Source of the DNA: DASVDK01 sp036381125 [NCBI: Thermodesulfobacteriota bacterium]
Lineage (GTDB): Bacteria > DASVDK01
Direction: 5' to 3'
Length of the DNA: 14,920 nt
Assembly: GCA_036381125.1 (NCBI GenBank)
Contig: DASVDK010000073.1
Coordinates: 1-14,920 of the forward strand
A model generated the notes under the pieces. That model made no database searches. It was not told the DNA's origin and saw only the letters and a program-made list of their open reading frames with translations. This document shows, one piece after another, positions 1 to 6,189 of the stretch; position 1 is the stretch's first letter; each line of letters starts with the position of its first letter. The position numbers were made by a program, and so were the translations under genes.

Positions 1-431
1 AGGTCGATCTCGAGGCCGCCCGACCGGTACCGGCGCGGCGCGGCCGGTCCCCCCGCGGCGCGGCGCAGGAGCGCCCGGATGCGGGCGAGCAGCTCGCGCG
101 GGTTGAAGGGCTTGGCCAGGTAGTCGTCGGCGCCGAGCTCGAGGCCGACGACCTTGTCGACGTCGTCGCCGCGGGCCGTCAGCATCAGGACCGGCACGGC
201 CGCGGTCTCGGGCGTCGCCCGGATGCGACGGCAGATCTCGAACCCGTCCAGCCCCGGAAGCATCACGTCGAGGACGACGGCGTCGACCCGCTCCCGCCGG
301 AGCACGTCGAGGCCGCGCCGGCCGTCGCCGGCGATCGTCACGTCCATCTCGTGCCGGCCGAGGTACTCGGCCACCAGGTCGGCAAGCCGCCGGTCGTCCT
401 CGATGAGGAGCACGGCTGCGCGGGGAACCAT
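1..431 (-). CDS. CpxR-like OmpR-family response regulator (N-terminal part, truncated by window edge)
   Basis: DNA-binding response regulator of a two-component system; the first 143 residues are in the window. The receiver domain is complete: acidic pocket D12/D13, phospho-acceptor D55 in VVLDVMLPG, T85 in MLTARG, K107 in LAKPF. A linker follows and the winged-helix output domain is only just beginning at the edge. The stretch from MLTARG through LELGADDYL to the KPFNPREL segment closely resembles CpxR as I remember it, so CpxR-like is my preferred subfamily, but the DNA-binding domain is out of view. The start ATG (431-429) follows GGGAGAG with very short spacing. The next gene upstream on the same strand is the Spy/CpxP-like gene, as expected of a Cpx-type envelope-stress locus; a sensor kinase probably follows beyond position 1. 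A six-unit repeat array lies between the two genes. Confidence 0.93.
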   Translation of the reverse strand, partial: MVPRAAVLLIEDDRRLADLVAEYLGRHEMDVTIAGDGRRGLDVLRRERVDAVVLDVMLPGLDGFEICRRIRATPETAAVPVLMLTARGDDVDKVVGLELGADDYLAKPFNPRELLARIRALLRRAAGGPAAPRRYRSGGLEID

Positions 432-457
432 CTCTCCCAGCCTAACGCATCTCGCGC

Positions 458-617
458 GGGGTCAGGTCTTTCCATTTTCCATGGGGTCAGGCCTTTCCAT
501 TTTCCAGGGGGTCAGCCCTTTCCATTTTCCCGGCCGACGGCGATGGAAAACGTTGAGACCTGACCCCATGGAAAACGTTGAGACCTGACCCCATGGAAAA
601 CGTTGAGACCTGACCCC
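458..617. repeat. Six-unit inverted repeat array (three plus three 25-bp units)
   Basis: Three direct units read GGGGTCAGGTCT-N5-TTTTCCAT or a variant (458-482, 483-507, 508-530). A 12-bp centre follows, then three identical units in the opposite orientation (543-567, 568-592, 593-617). Outer left and outer right units agree at 20 of 25 positions; only the middle five bases differ (TTCCA against CAACG when read in the same orientation). Right-arm units are perfect copies, while left-arm units drift (GGTCT, GGCCT, GCCCT). Transcribed, the arms could fold into a long hairpin between the spy-like gene and the response regulator. GGGGTCAGG-type repeats are, as I recall, common beside REP-associated tyrosine transposases in some high-GC Gram-negative genomes; no transposase is present here. 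Confidence 0.92.
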
Positions 618-637
618 CGATGGAAGCTGGATGGCGG

Positions 638-1081
638 CTAGTGGTGCCGGGCGCGGAGGTTGCGGACGTGGTCGGCGAGGACCCTGCGCTGCTCGGGCGT
701 CAGGACGTCGTGGACCTCCAGGAGCGCCTGGTGCATGGCCTCGGCGATCTCGCGGCGGCGGGCCTCGGCCTCCTGGTGGAGCGCGGCCACCTGCTGCTCG
801 TCCACCTGGTCGGCCTCGAAGAGCGCCAGGGCCCTTTCGAGGTGATCCTGCCGGGCGCCCCGCTGGGCCTCCACCGCGGCGAAGACCCGGTCGCGCGCCG
901 CGTGGATCCGCTGGCGCTGCTCGTCGGTGACGTTCGCCTCGTCGAGCAGAGACGAGACGACGCGCTTCATCATCCCGTCGCGCCAGCCGTGGCCCCAGTG
1001 GCCGGCGGCGACGGCGGTCCATCCGGCGACGAGGCCGACGGTCAGAAGCGCGCCGAGGCCGATCATCGTACGTCGTGTCAT
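638..1081 (-). CDS. Spy/CpxP-family periplasmic protein
   Basis: Small all-helical periplasmic protein of 147 residues. The N-terminus is a signal sequence (MTRRT, a hydrophobic core, then AVAAG around residue 27), so the mature protein is exported. Mature part: His/Trp-rich start (HWGHGW, 28-33), then charged helices carrying two LTxxQ-type motifs, VTDEQ (51-55) and LTPEQ (127-131), the signature of Spy/CpxP. Family members act as ATP-independent chaperones or as inhibitors of the Cpx sensor kinase. The ATG at 1081 is chosen because AGGAGGG sits 7 nt upstream and the signal peptide begins exactly there; an in-frame extension to 1303 has neither. A CpxR-type box lies about 100 bp upstream, and a CpxR-like regulator follows after the repeat array. 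It could equally be a metal-sensing Spy relative; exact substrate unknown. Confidence 0.88.
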   Translation of the reverse strand: MTRRTMIGLGALLTVGLVAGWTAVAAGHWGHGWRDGMMKRVVSSLLDEANVTDEQRQRIHAARDRVFAAVEAQRGARQDHLERALALFEADQVDEQQVAALHQEAEARRREIAEAMHQALLEVHDVLTPEQRRVLADHVRNLRARHH

Positions 1082-1173
1082 GTGCGACCCTCCTGTTCGA
1101 ACCGGGCGGGCGTGGTCCCCCGCCTCTCGTCCCACAGGGTGGGGCACAGCCGTTTCGTCGATGCGACGGACGT

Positions 1174-1188
1174 GTAAAGCCGTGTAAA
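1174..1188 (+). promoter_or_regulatory. CpxR-type box GTAAA-N5-GTAAA
   Basis: GTAAA at 1174-1178 and again at 1184-1188, separated by GCCGT. This matches the E. coli CpxR consensus (GTAAA, about five bases, GTAAA) exactly, inside the longer direct repeat CGTGTAAA with a 10-bp period, which puts both half-sites on one face of the helix. It lies 93-107 bp upstream of the spy-like start codon, and a CpxR-like regulator is encoded in the same locus. Binding is inferred. Confidence 0.6.
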
Positions 1189-1205
1189 CGCGGATCGCAC
1201 CCGCG

Positions 1206-1220
1206 ACCCTCCTGCAGGGT
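1206..1220. repeat. Short inverted repeat in divergent control region
   Basis: ACCCT-N5-AGGGT with CCTGCAGG nested inside, between the CpxR-type box and the GntR promoter. It may be an operator half or a short hairpin; nothing further can be said. Confidence 0.3.
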
Positions 1221-1232
1221 GGCGGAGTGGAC

Positions 1233-1257
1233 ACTTGTATACACGGATACTTGTATC
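1233..1257. promoter_or_regulatory. Candidate operator of the GntR/FCD regulator
   Basis: The octamer ACTTGTAT occurs at 1233-1240 and again at 1249-1256, 16 bp apart. The first copy is part of the near-palindrome TTGTATACAC (1235-1244) and the second of the perfect inverted repeat GATAC-TT-GTATC (1246-1257). GT-N-AC-type palindromes are typical of FadR/FCD operators. The sites abut the -35 box of the operon that begins with the regulator, which suggests autoregulation (inference). Confidence 0.55.
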
Positions 1258-1286
1258 TTGACTGCCGCGTGACCGACGCGTATCCT
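1258..1286 (+). promoter_or_regulatory. Sigma70-type promoter of the gntR-ABC-UGSC operon
   Basis: The -35 TTGACT (1258-1263) and -10 TATCCT (1281-1286) are separated by exactly 17 bp, the best promoter match in the window. Transcription would begin near 1292-1294, about 48 bp before the GntR start. The inverted repeat CCTGCC-C-GGCAGG (1284-1296) overlaps the -10 and start site and could be a further operator. Confidence 0.6.
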
Positions 1287-1340
1287 GCCCGGCAGGCTGT
1301 CAATCACCGTTCTGTTCCCGGTCGGATCCGAGAAGGCAGG

Positions 1341-2066
1341 ATGGCCAGCACCCGACTCGAGCCACTCGCAGGCACGGCTCCGGCGTACGCGCCGCTGCGC
1401 ATCAGCGTCATGGAGGCCATCCGGGAGGCGATACTCGACGGGCGCATCGCCCCCGGCGAACCGCTGATCGAGAGTCATCTCGCCGAGCAGCTCGGCGTGA
1501 GCCGTACGCCGGTCCGGGAAGGGCTGCGCGCCCTCGAGCGAGAGGGGCTCATCACCGCGCTGCCGGGGCGTCGGCTCATCGTCGCCAAGCCGACCGAGCG
1601 GGAGATCCAGCACCTCTACGACATCCGGCTCGCCCTCGAGAGCCTCGCGGTCCGGAGGGCCGCCGGGCGCGTCGTGGCCGCCGACGCCGCCGCCCTGCGG
1701 GCCATGGTGGCCGACATGCGCGAGGCTCTGGCCGCCTCCGACGTAGCCCGCCTCGAGCTGGCCGGCCGCCGGTTCCACGAGGGGCTCCTGCGCCTGTCGG
1801 GCAACGAGATCCTCGAGTCGATGCTCGGCAGCGTGGCGGCTCGCACGCACTACCTGCGCCGGCTCGGCCTCGCCTCGGGCGAGGCCGTCGCGGCGCGCAC
1901 CACGGACGAGCACGCGGCGCTTTGCGAGGCGGTGATCGCGGGCGACGCCGAGGAAGCAGAGGCGCTGATCGAGCGGCACATCGAGTTCGGTCGGGAGACG
2001 GCGCTCCGGGAGCTGGGCGGGGAAGCGACGCCCATGACGGTCAAGGAGGATCGGGATGCGACGTAA
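1341..2066 (+). CDS. GntR-family transcriptional regulator, FCD subfamily
   Basis: Dimeric DNA-binding regulator of 241 residues. A winged helix-turn-helix occupies about residues 18-80, with the recognition segment LAEQLGVSRTPVREGLRALE typical of GntR proteins. The C-terminal all-helical FCD ligand domain (about 90-225) carries three histidines at family positions: FHEGL (H146), DEHAAL (H191), ERHIEF (H213). FCD domains often bind a metal plus an organic acid. The acidic residue usually seen four positions before the first His is Gly here, so metal binding may be altered. The ATG at 1341 is preferred because it precedes the conserved domain and has a purine-rich upstream stretch; upstream codons in frame lack a ribosome site. 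It is first in the operon, overlaps the binding-protein gene by 11 bp, and probably controls it in response to the imported compound or a breakdown product. Confidence 0.93.
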   Translation: MASTRLEPLAGTAPAYAPLRISVMEAIREAILDGRIAPGEPLIESHLAEQLGVSRTPVREGLRALEREGLITALPGRRLIVAKPTEREIQHLYDIRLALESLAVRRAAGRVVAADAAALRAMVADMREALAASDVARLELAGRRFHEGLLRLSGNEILESMLGSVAARTHYLRRLGLASGEAVAARTTDEHAALCEAVIAGDAEEAEALIERHIEFGRETALRELGGEATPMTVKEDRDAT

Positions 2067-3402
2067 GCAGCAGGAGAACCGGGCCACGGGGAGGAGCGGG
2101 GCGACACGGCGCGAGGCGCTCCGCGGGGCCGGTCTCGCCCTGGCGGGGCTGGCCGCGGGGGCGCCGGGGCGCGCGTTCGGGGCACCGGCGGTGGGGCGCA
2201 AGGTCAAGCTGGTCTACTGGTCGCCGCTCGACCACAGCCAGCCGAACCCGCGCTCGAGGGCCGAGAAGCGGATGGTCGACATGTTCCGGGAGCGGCACCC
2301 GGACATCGAGGTCGAGGTGCAGGCGGTCCCGTGGCAGCAGATGGACTCCCGCGTCATCCAGGCGGCCGCCGCCGGCCGGGCGCCGGACGTCGCGCAGCTG
2401 TCGACGTACGGCCTGCCGCTGCACATTCCCGCGCGGTCGCTCCAGCCGCTCGACGGGTGGGTCGGCAAGCGGTGGACGAAGGCCGATTGGGACGACTTCG
2501 TGCTGCCGGTCTCCAACACCACCTACAATGGCAAACTCATGGGGGTCTACTGGAACTCGCTCCTCTGCTCCGCGCTCTGGTACCGGACCGACCTCCTCGA
2601 GGAGCGGGGACTCGGCGTGCCCCAGAGCTGGGACGAGCTGGGCAAGACGGCCGCCGCGCTGCAGACGGATCGGAGGGTCGGCTACATCATCGGCCTCAGC
2701 AAGGACGGCAACGCCATCGGCCTGACGAACTGGCTGATCCCCGCCTTCTGGGGCGCCGGGACCGAGGTCCTGCACGAGGACGGCCGGGCCGCGTTCGACA
2801 ACGAGAAGGGGGCGCGGGCGCTGGAGTGGCTGTCGGACATGGTCTACAGGTACAAGGCCGCGCCGCCCTCCATCGTGTCGACGACGCGCGACCAGATGAT
2901 CGACGCCTTCGCCGCCGGCACGGCCGCCTTCACCCACCTCTCGAGCAACGTCGTGGCCACCGCCCGCAAGGGGCAGTTCGGCAAGTTCCTCGGCATCGCG
3001 CCGTCGCCCGGCCCGGACCGCGGCAAGCCGCTGCCGGCGCTGGTGACGGGGAAGTTCCTCGTCATGAGCAAGGACTGCAAGGAGCAGGAGGCGGCGGGCC
3101 TGTTCATCGAGCACATGCTCTCGCCCGAGGCCCAGCTCGTGAACGCGAAGCTCGCCGGCGAGCCGCCCTCGCGCAAGTCGGTCCTCAAGGACCCCTGGTT
3201 CCAGACGCCCGAGGCGGCCGACATGCGCATCCAGCTCGAGTACATGGCCGACCACCCGCACCCGTGGAAGTACCACTCGAAGAACAACTTCCTCGGCGAC
3301 CTCTTCGCAGGCGGCGCTCAGGACATGATCCAGAACCGCCGGCCGGCCAGGGAGATCCTCACCGAGATCGCGAAGCGGTGGAACGCCGAGATCGAGCTGT
3401 AG
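2056..3402 (+). CDS. ABC transporter substrate-binding protein (family 1), Tat-exported
   Basis: Periplasmic solute-binding protein, 448 residues, the usual length for carbohydrate-type (MalE/UgpB-like, SBP_bac_1) receptors. The N-terminus is a Tat signal: twin arginine R18-R19 in TRREALRG, a hydrophobic Ala/Leu/Gly stretch, and cleavage near residue 42-43 (AFGA). The mature part shows the family pattern: a beta strand with VYWSP, helix with FRERHPDIEVEVQ, a YNGKLMGVYWN segment and PQSWDELGKTA. AAGGAGG sits 6 nt before the ATG. The start overlaps the end of the GntR gene, implying translational coupling. The two following genes encode its permeases. The ligand cannot be read from the sequence; sugars, polyols, glycerol-phosphate-like compounds or sugar acids are all possible. 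Confidence 0.94.
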   Translation: MRRKQQENRATGRSGATRREALRGAGLALAGLAAGAPGRAFGAPAVGRKVKLVYWSPLDHSQPNPRSRAEKRMVDMFRERHPDIEVEVQAVPWQQMDSRVIQAAAAGRAPDVAQLSTYGLPLHIPARSLQPLDGWVGKRWTKADWDDFVLPVSNTTYNGKLMGVYWNSLLCSALWYRTDLLEERGLGVPQSWDELGKTAAALQTDRRVGYIIGLSKDGNAIGLTNWLIPAFWGAGTEVLHEDGRAAFDNEKGARALEWLSDMVYRYKAAPPSIVSTTRDQMIDAFAAGTAAFTHLSSNVVATARKGQFGKFLGIAPSPGPDRGKPLPALVTGKFLVMSKDCKEQEAAGLFIEHMLSPEAQLVNAKLAGEPPSRKSVLKDPWFQTPEAADMRIQLEYMADHPHPWKYHSKNNFLGDLFAGGAQDMIQNRRPAREILTEIAKRWNAEIEL

Positions 3403-4295
3403 CGCCGGCGAAGCCCGGAGCCGGTGCTGCCCTCCTGGGGCAGTACCGGCTCCCGGTCCTGTTCCTCGGGCCGGCGGTCCTCCTCGTGCTCCTCGTGAAC
3501 TTCGTGCCGCTCGGCTACGCGCTGGTCTACAGCGTGTACCGGACGGAGTTCGTCCGGCGCGTGTCCTTCCTGGGGCTCCGGTACTACCTGCGGTTCCTGA
3601 CGGACCCGGAAGGGCTCAACAACGTCCTGCGGACGTTCCAGTACGTCTTCGGCTCGCTGGCCCTGGCGCTCCCCCTGGGCCTGCTCATCGCGCTGCTCAT
3701 CCACCGGGTGGAGAAGGGCAAGACGTTCTTCCGGACGCTCATCATCCTGCCCTGGATCGTGTCGCAGATCATCACTGCGCTCACCTGGAGCTGGCTCGTG
3801 AACCCGCAGTTCGGGCCGGTGACGTACTTCGTCCGCGAAGGGTTCGGCGGGGCGTTCAACGCCCTCGGCACGCCGACGGGCGCCATGGCGACGCTCGTCC
3901 TCGCCAACGTCTGGCACTCGTTCCCGTACCCGATGCTCCTGATCCTCGCCGCGCTCCAGACGGTGCCGCGCGAGGCCATCGAGGCGGCGCTCGTCGAGGG
4001 GGCGTCGCGGTGGACGCGCCTCTTCCGGATCCGACTGCCGCTCATCCGGAACACCATCCTCATCGCCACCGTCATGATGACGATCCACTACTTCAACATG
4101 GTGACGCTGCCGCTCGTCCTCACCGGAGGGGGCCCGGCCGGCGCCACGGAGGTCATGGCCATCCGCGTCTACCGCGAGGCGTTCCAGCTCTTCCACGTCG
4201 GGTACGCGTCGGCCATCGCGGTCTACATGTTCCTCTTCAACATCCTCTTCAGCGTCATCTACGTCCGGATCCTGCGGGGGGAGGGGCACGCGTGA
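3378..4295 (+). CDS. ABC transporter permease, MalF/UgpA type
   Basis: Inner-membrane permease subunit of the importer whose receptor is encoded just upstream; about 305 residues with roughly six hydrophobic helices, the first around LFLGPAVLLVLLVNFVPLG. The cytoplasmic EAA loop that docks the ATPase is present (EAALVEGAS at about 202-210, followed by FRIRLPL). The start is uncertain: after the receptor's stop at 3402 there is no ATG, GTG or TTG in frame for a long way. The only standard candidate is the GTG at 3378, overlapping the receptor gene by 25 bp and with a weak ribosome site; CTG 3435, 15 nt after GGAG, is the alternative. The gene overlaps the next permease by 4 bp (GTGA). Confidence 0.9.
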   Translation: MERRDRAVAPAKPGAGAALLGQYRLPVLFLGPAVLLVLLVNFVPLGYALVYSVYRTEFVRRVSFLGLRYYLRFLTDPEGLNNVLRTFQYVFGSLALALPLGLLIALLIHRVEKGKTFFRTLIILPWIVSQIITALTWSWLVNPQFGPVTYFVREGFGGAFNALGTPTGAMATLVLANVWHSFPYPMLLILAALQTVPREAIEAALVEGASRWTRLFRIRLPLIRNTILIATVMMTIHYFNMVTLPLVLTGGGPAGATEVMAIRVYREAFQLFHVGYASAIAVYMFLFNILFSVIYVRILRGEGHA

Positions 4296-5137
4296 CGCGG
4301 GCGCCGCGCAAGACGGCCGTCCGCGCCGACGACGTCGCGACGTACGTGATCCTCGCGGCGACGGTCGTCTTCTGTCTCGTGCCGGTCCTCTGGGCGCTCG
4401 TCACGTCGCTCAAGGTCGAGTCCGGCGTGGTCGCCTATCCGCCGCGCTGGTGGCCCGATCCGGTCACCCTCGAGAGTTACCGGCTCGTCTTCCAGTCGAA
4501 CATGCCCCGGTACTACCTGAACAGCTTCGTCGTGGCGGTGCTGACGCTCGCCGCGACGCTCGCCGCCGGCAGCCTCGGCGGGTACGCGGCGGCGCGCTTC
4601 GACTTCCGGGGCAAGAAGCTCGTCCTCTTCCTGCTCCTGATGACGATCATGATCCCGGGCATCGTCGTCCTCGTGCCGCTCTACCTGATGGCCAACCAGG
4701 TGGGGCTCCAGGACACCTACCTCGGGCTCGTGCTCGTGTACGCCGGCTGGCAGGTGCCGACCGCCATCTGGCTCATGCGCGGGTTCTTCGAGTCGATCCC
4801 ACGGGACCTCGAGGAGGCCGCGCTCATCGACGGCTGCACGCCGTTCCAGGCGTTCGTGCGGGTGATCCTCCCCCTCACGCGCCCGGGGCTGGCCGCGGCG
4901 TCGATGGTCGTCTTCATCTGGGTCTGGAACGAGTTCATCATCGCACTCACCTTGACCAGCTCGGACCAGATGCGGCTCGTCCCGGTGGGGCTGTACCTCT
5001 ACGTCAGCTCCTTCGGGGTCGAGTGGGGGCCGCTCATGGCGGCCGTCTGCGTGGCGCTCCTGCCGGTCATCGGGCTGTTCGTCGTGCTGCAGCGGCAGTT
5101 CGTCGAGGGGCTCACCTCCGGCGGGACGAAGGGGTAG
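4292..5137 (+). CDS. ABC transporter permease, MalG/UgpE type
   Basis: Second inner-membrane permease of the importer, 281 residues. Six hydrophobic segments are visible, beginning with the helix around YVILAATVVFCLVPVLWAL. The N-terminal pattern (LVTSLKVESG, a PP-containing periplasmic stretch, then SNMPRYYLNSF) is characteristic of MalG-like subunits. The EAA loop is EAALIDGC (175-182) followed by RVILPLTRPG. Translation begins at GTG 4292, which overlaps the stop of the first permease in a GTGA tetranucleotide and is preceded by a strong GGGGGAGGGG ribosome site. No ATP-binding (MalK/UgpC-type) gene follows, so the ATPase must come from elsewhere in the genome. Confidence 0.94.
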   Translation: MTRAPRKTAVRADDVATYVILAATVVFCLVPVLWALVTSLKVESGVVAYPPRWWPDPVTLESYRLVFQSNMPRYYLNSFVVAVLTLAATLAAGSLGGYAAARFDFRGKKLVLFLLLMTIMIPGIVVLVPLYLMANQVGLQDTYLGLVLVYAGWQVPTAIWLMRGFFESIPRDLEEAALIDGCTPFQAFVRVILPLTRPGLAAASMVVFIWVWNEFIIALTLTSSDQMRLVPVGLYLYVSSFGVEWGPLMAAVCVALLPVIGLFVVLQRQFVEGLTSGGTKG

Positions 5138-5141
5138 ACCG

Positions 5142-6179
5142 ATGACCATGCCGCTCACATCGGCGCGGATCGAGACCGCGGGGCCGCTCGAGGCGATGGA
5201 GGTCTTCCTCGAGCGGGGATGGACGGACGGGCTGCCGGTGGTGCCGCCGACGCCCGATCGGATCGAGGCGGCGCTCGCGGCCGCCGGCGTCGAGCCCGGC
5301 GCGGTGCTCGGGACGATCCCGGAGCGCCGGCGCACCGTGACCGCCGAGAAGGTCGCGGTCAACGCGGTCATGGCCGGCTGCCGGCCCGAGTACCTGCCGG
5401 TCGTCCTCGCCGCGGTCCGGGCGATGCTCGACCCGGCGTTCGGCCTTCACGGGCCGGCCGCGAGCACCGCCGGCGTGGCGCCGCTCGTGATCGTCAACGG
5501 CCCGTACGGGCGGGCGATCGGCGTCAACGCCGGGCGCAACGTCTTCGGCCCCGGCCACCGCGCCAACGCCACCATCGGCCGGGCGGTCCGGCTCGTGCTC
5601 CACAACGTCTGCGGCGGCGTCTTCGACCGGGGCACCCTTGGCCACCCGGGCCGCTACACCTACTGCATCGGGGAGATCGAGGACGGCCGGTTCGACCCGC
5701 TCCACGTGGAGCGCGGCTTCGGCCGCGACGAGAGCGTCGTGACGGTCATGGCGGCCGAGGCGCCGAACCAGGTGTCGAACCACGTGTCGACGACGCCCGA
5801 GGGGATCCTCGCGACGATCGCCGACCGGATGCGTGCGCTCGGGAGCGCGAACGTCGGCGGCCGGCAGGAGATGCTCGTCGTCCTCTGCCCGGAGCACGCG
5901 GCGACCGTCGCGGCGGCCGGCTGGACGAAGCGGCAGGTGCGCGAGCACCTCTGGCGCACGGCGGTCCGGACCCGGGGGGAGCTCAAGGCGGGCGGCGTGC
6001 TGCCGCCCGACGCGCCGGGCGACGACGCCGAGGTGGTGCACGCGACGCCGGCGCCGGAGGACCTCCTGGTCGTCGTGGCGGGCGGGGAGGCGGGGCGCTT
6101 CTCGGCCGTCCTGCCCGGCTGGGCGCGCAAGTCGGACTGCCGGGCGGTGTCGGTGCGCATCGCCGTCCCGGAACGCTGA
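5142..6179 (+). CDS. Conserved protein of unknown function, partner gene of the UGSC selenoprotein
   Basis: Soluble protein of 345 residues without signal peptide or membrane helices. I recognise the pattern from uncharacterised bacterial proteins but know no established activity. Likely conserved blocks: WTDGLPVVPPT (27-37), VAVNAVMAGCRPEYLPVVLAA (70-91), APLVIVNGP (113-121), GPGHRANATIGRA (136-148) and HNVCGG (154-159). Cysteines at 80, 157 and 175 lie in or near these blocks and could take part in thiol chemistry. The start could be ATG 5142 or 5148; the first is used, with AAGGGG about 9 nt upstream. It begins 4 bp after the permease stop and ends 10 bp before the UGSC gene, so it belongs to the same transcript and probably to the same enzyme system. 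The Gly-Pro-rich blocks and HNxxGG suggest an enzyme rather than a carrier, but this is inference. Confidence 0.85.
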   Translation: MTMPLTSARIETAGPLEAMEVFLERGWTDGLPVVPPTPDRIEAALAAAGVEPGAVLGTIPERRRTVTAEKVAVNAVMAGCRPEYLPVVLAAVRAMLDPAFGLHGPAASTAGVAPLVIVNGPYGRAIGVNAGRNVFGPGHRANATIGRAVRLVLHNVCGGVFDRGTLGHPGRYTYCIGEIEDGRFDPLHVERGFGRDESVVTVMAAEAPNQVSNHVSTTPEGILATIADRMRALGSANVGGRQEMLVVLCPEHAATVAAAGWTKRQVREHLWRTAVRTRGELKAGGVLPPDAPGDDAEVVHATPAPEDLLVVVAGGEAGRFSAVLPGWARKSDCRAVSVRIAVPER

Positions 6180-6189
6180 GGAGGGCAAC

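Noticed and set aside
458-617. CRISPR-like array
   Set aside because: Units abut with no unique spacers and switch orientation in the middle; no cas genes nearby.
1150-1188. TTTACA elements on the minus strand as -35 boxes of the spy-like gene
   Set aside because: No acceptable -10 lies at 16-18 bp from either one; the same bases are better explained as the CpxR-type box.
462-2207. Long minus-strand open frame over the spy-like and GntR genes
   Set aside because: It is antisense to two well-supported genes, has low-complexity Arg/Pro/Gly composition and no ribosome site; a by-product of high GC.
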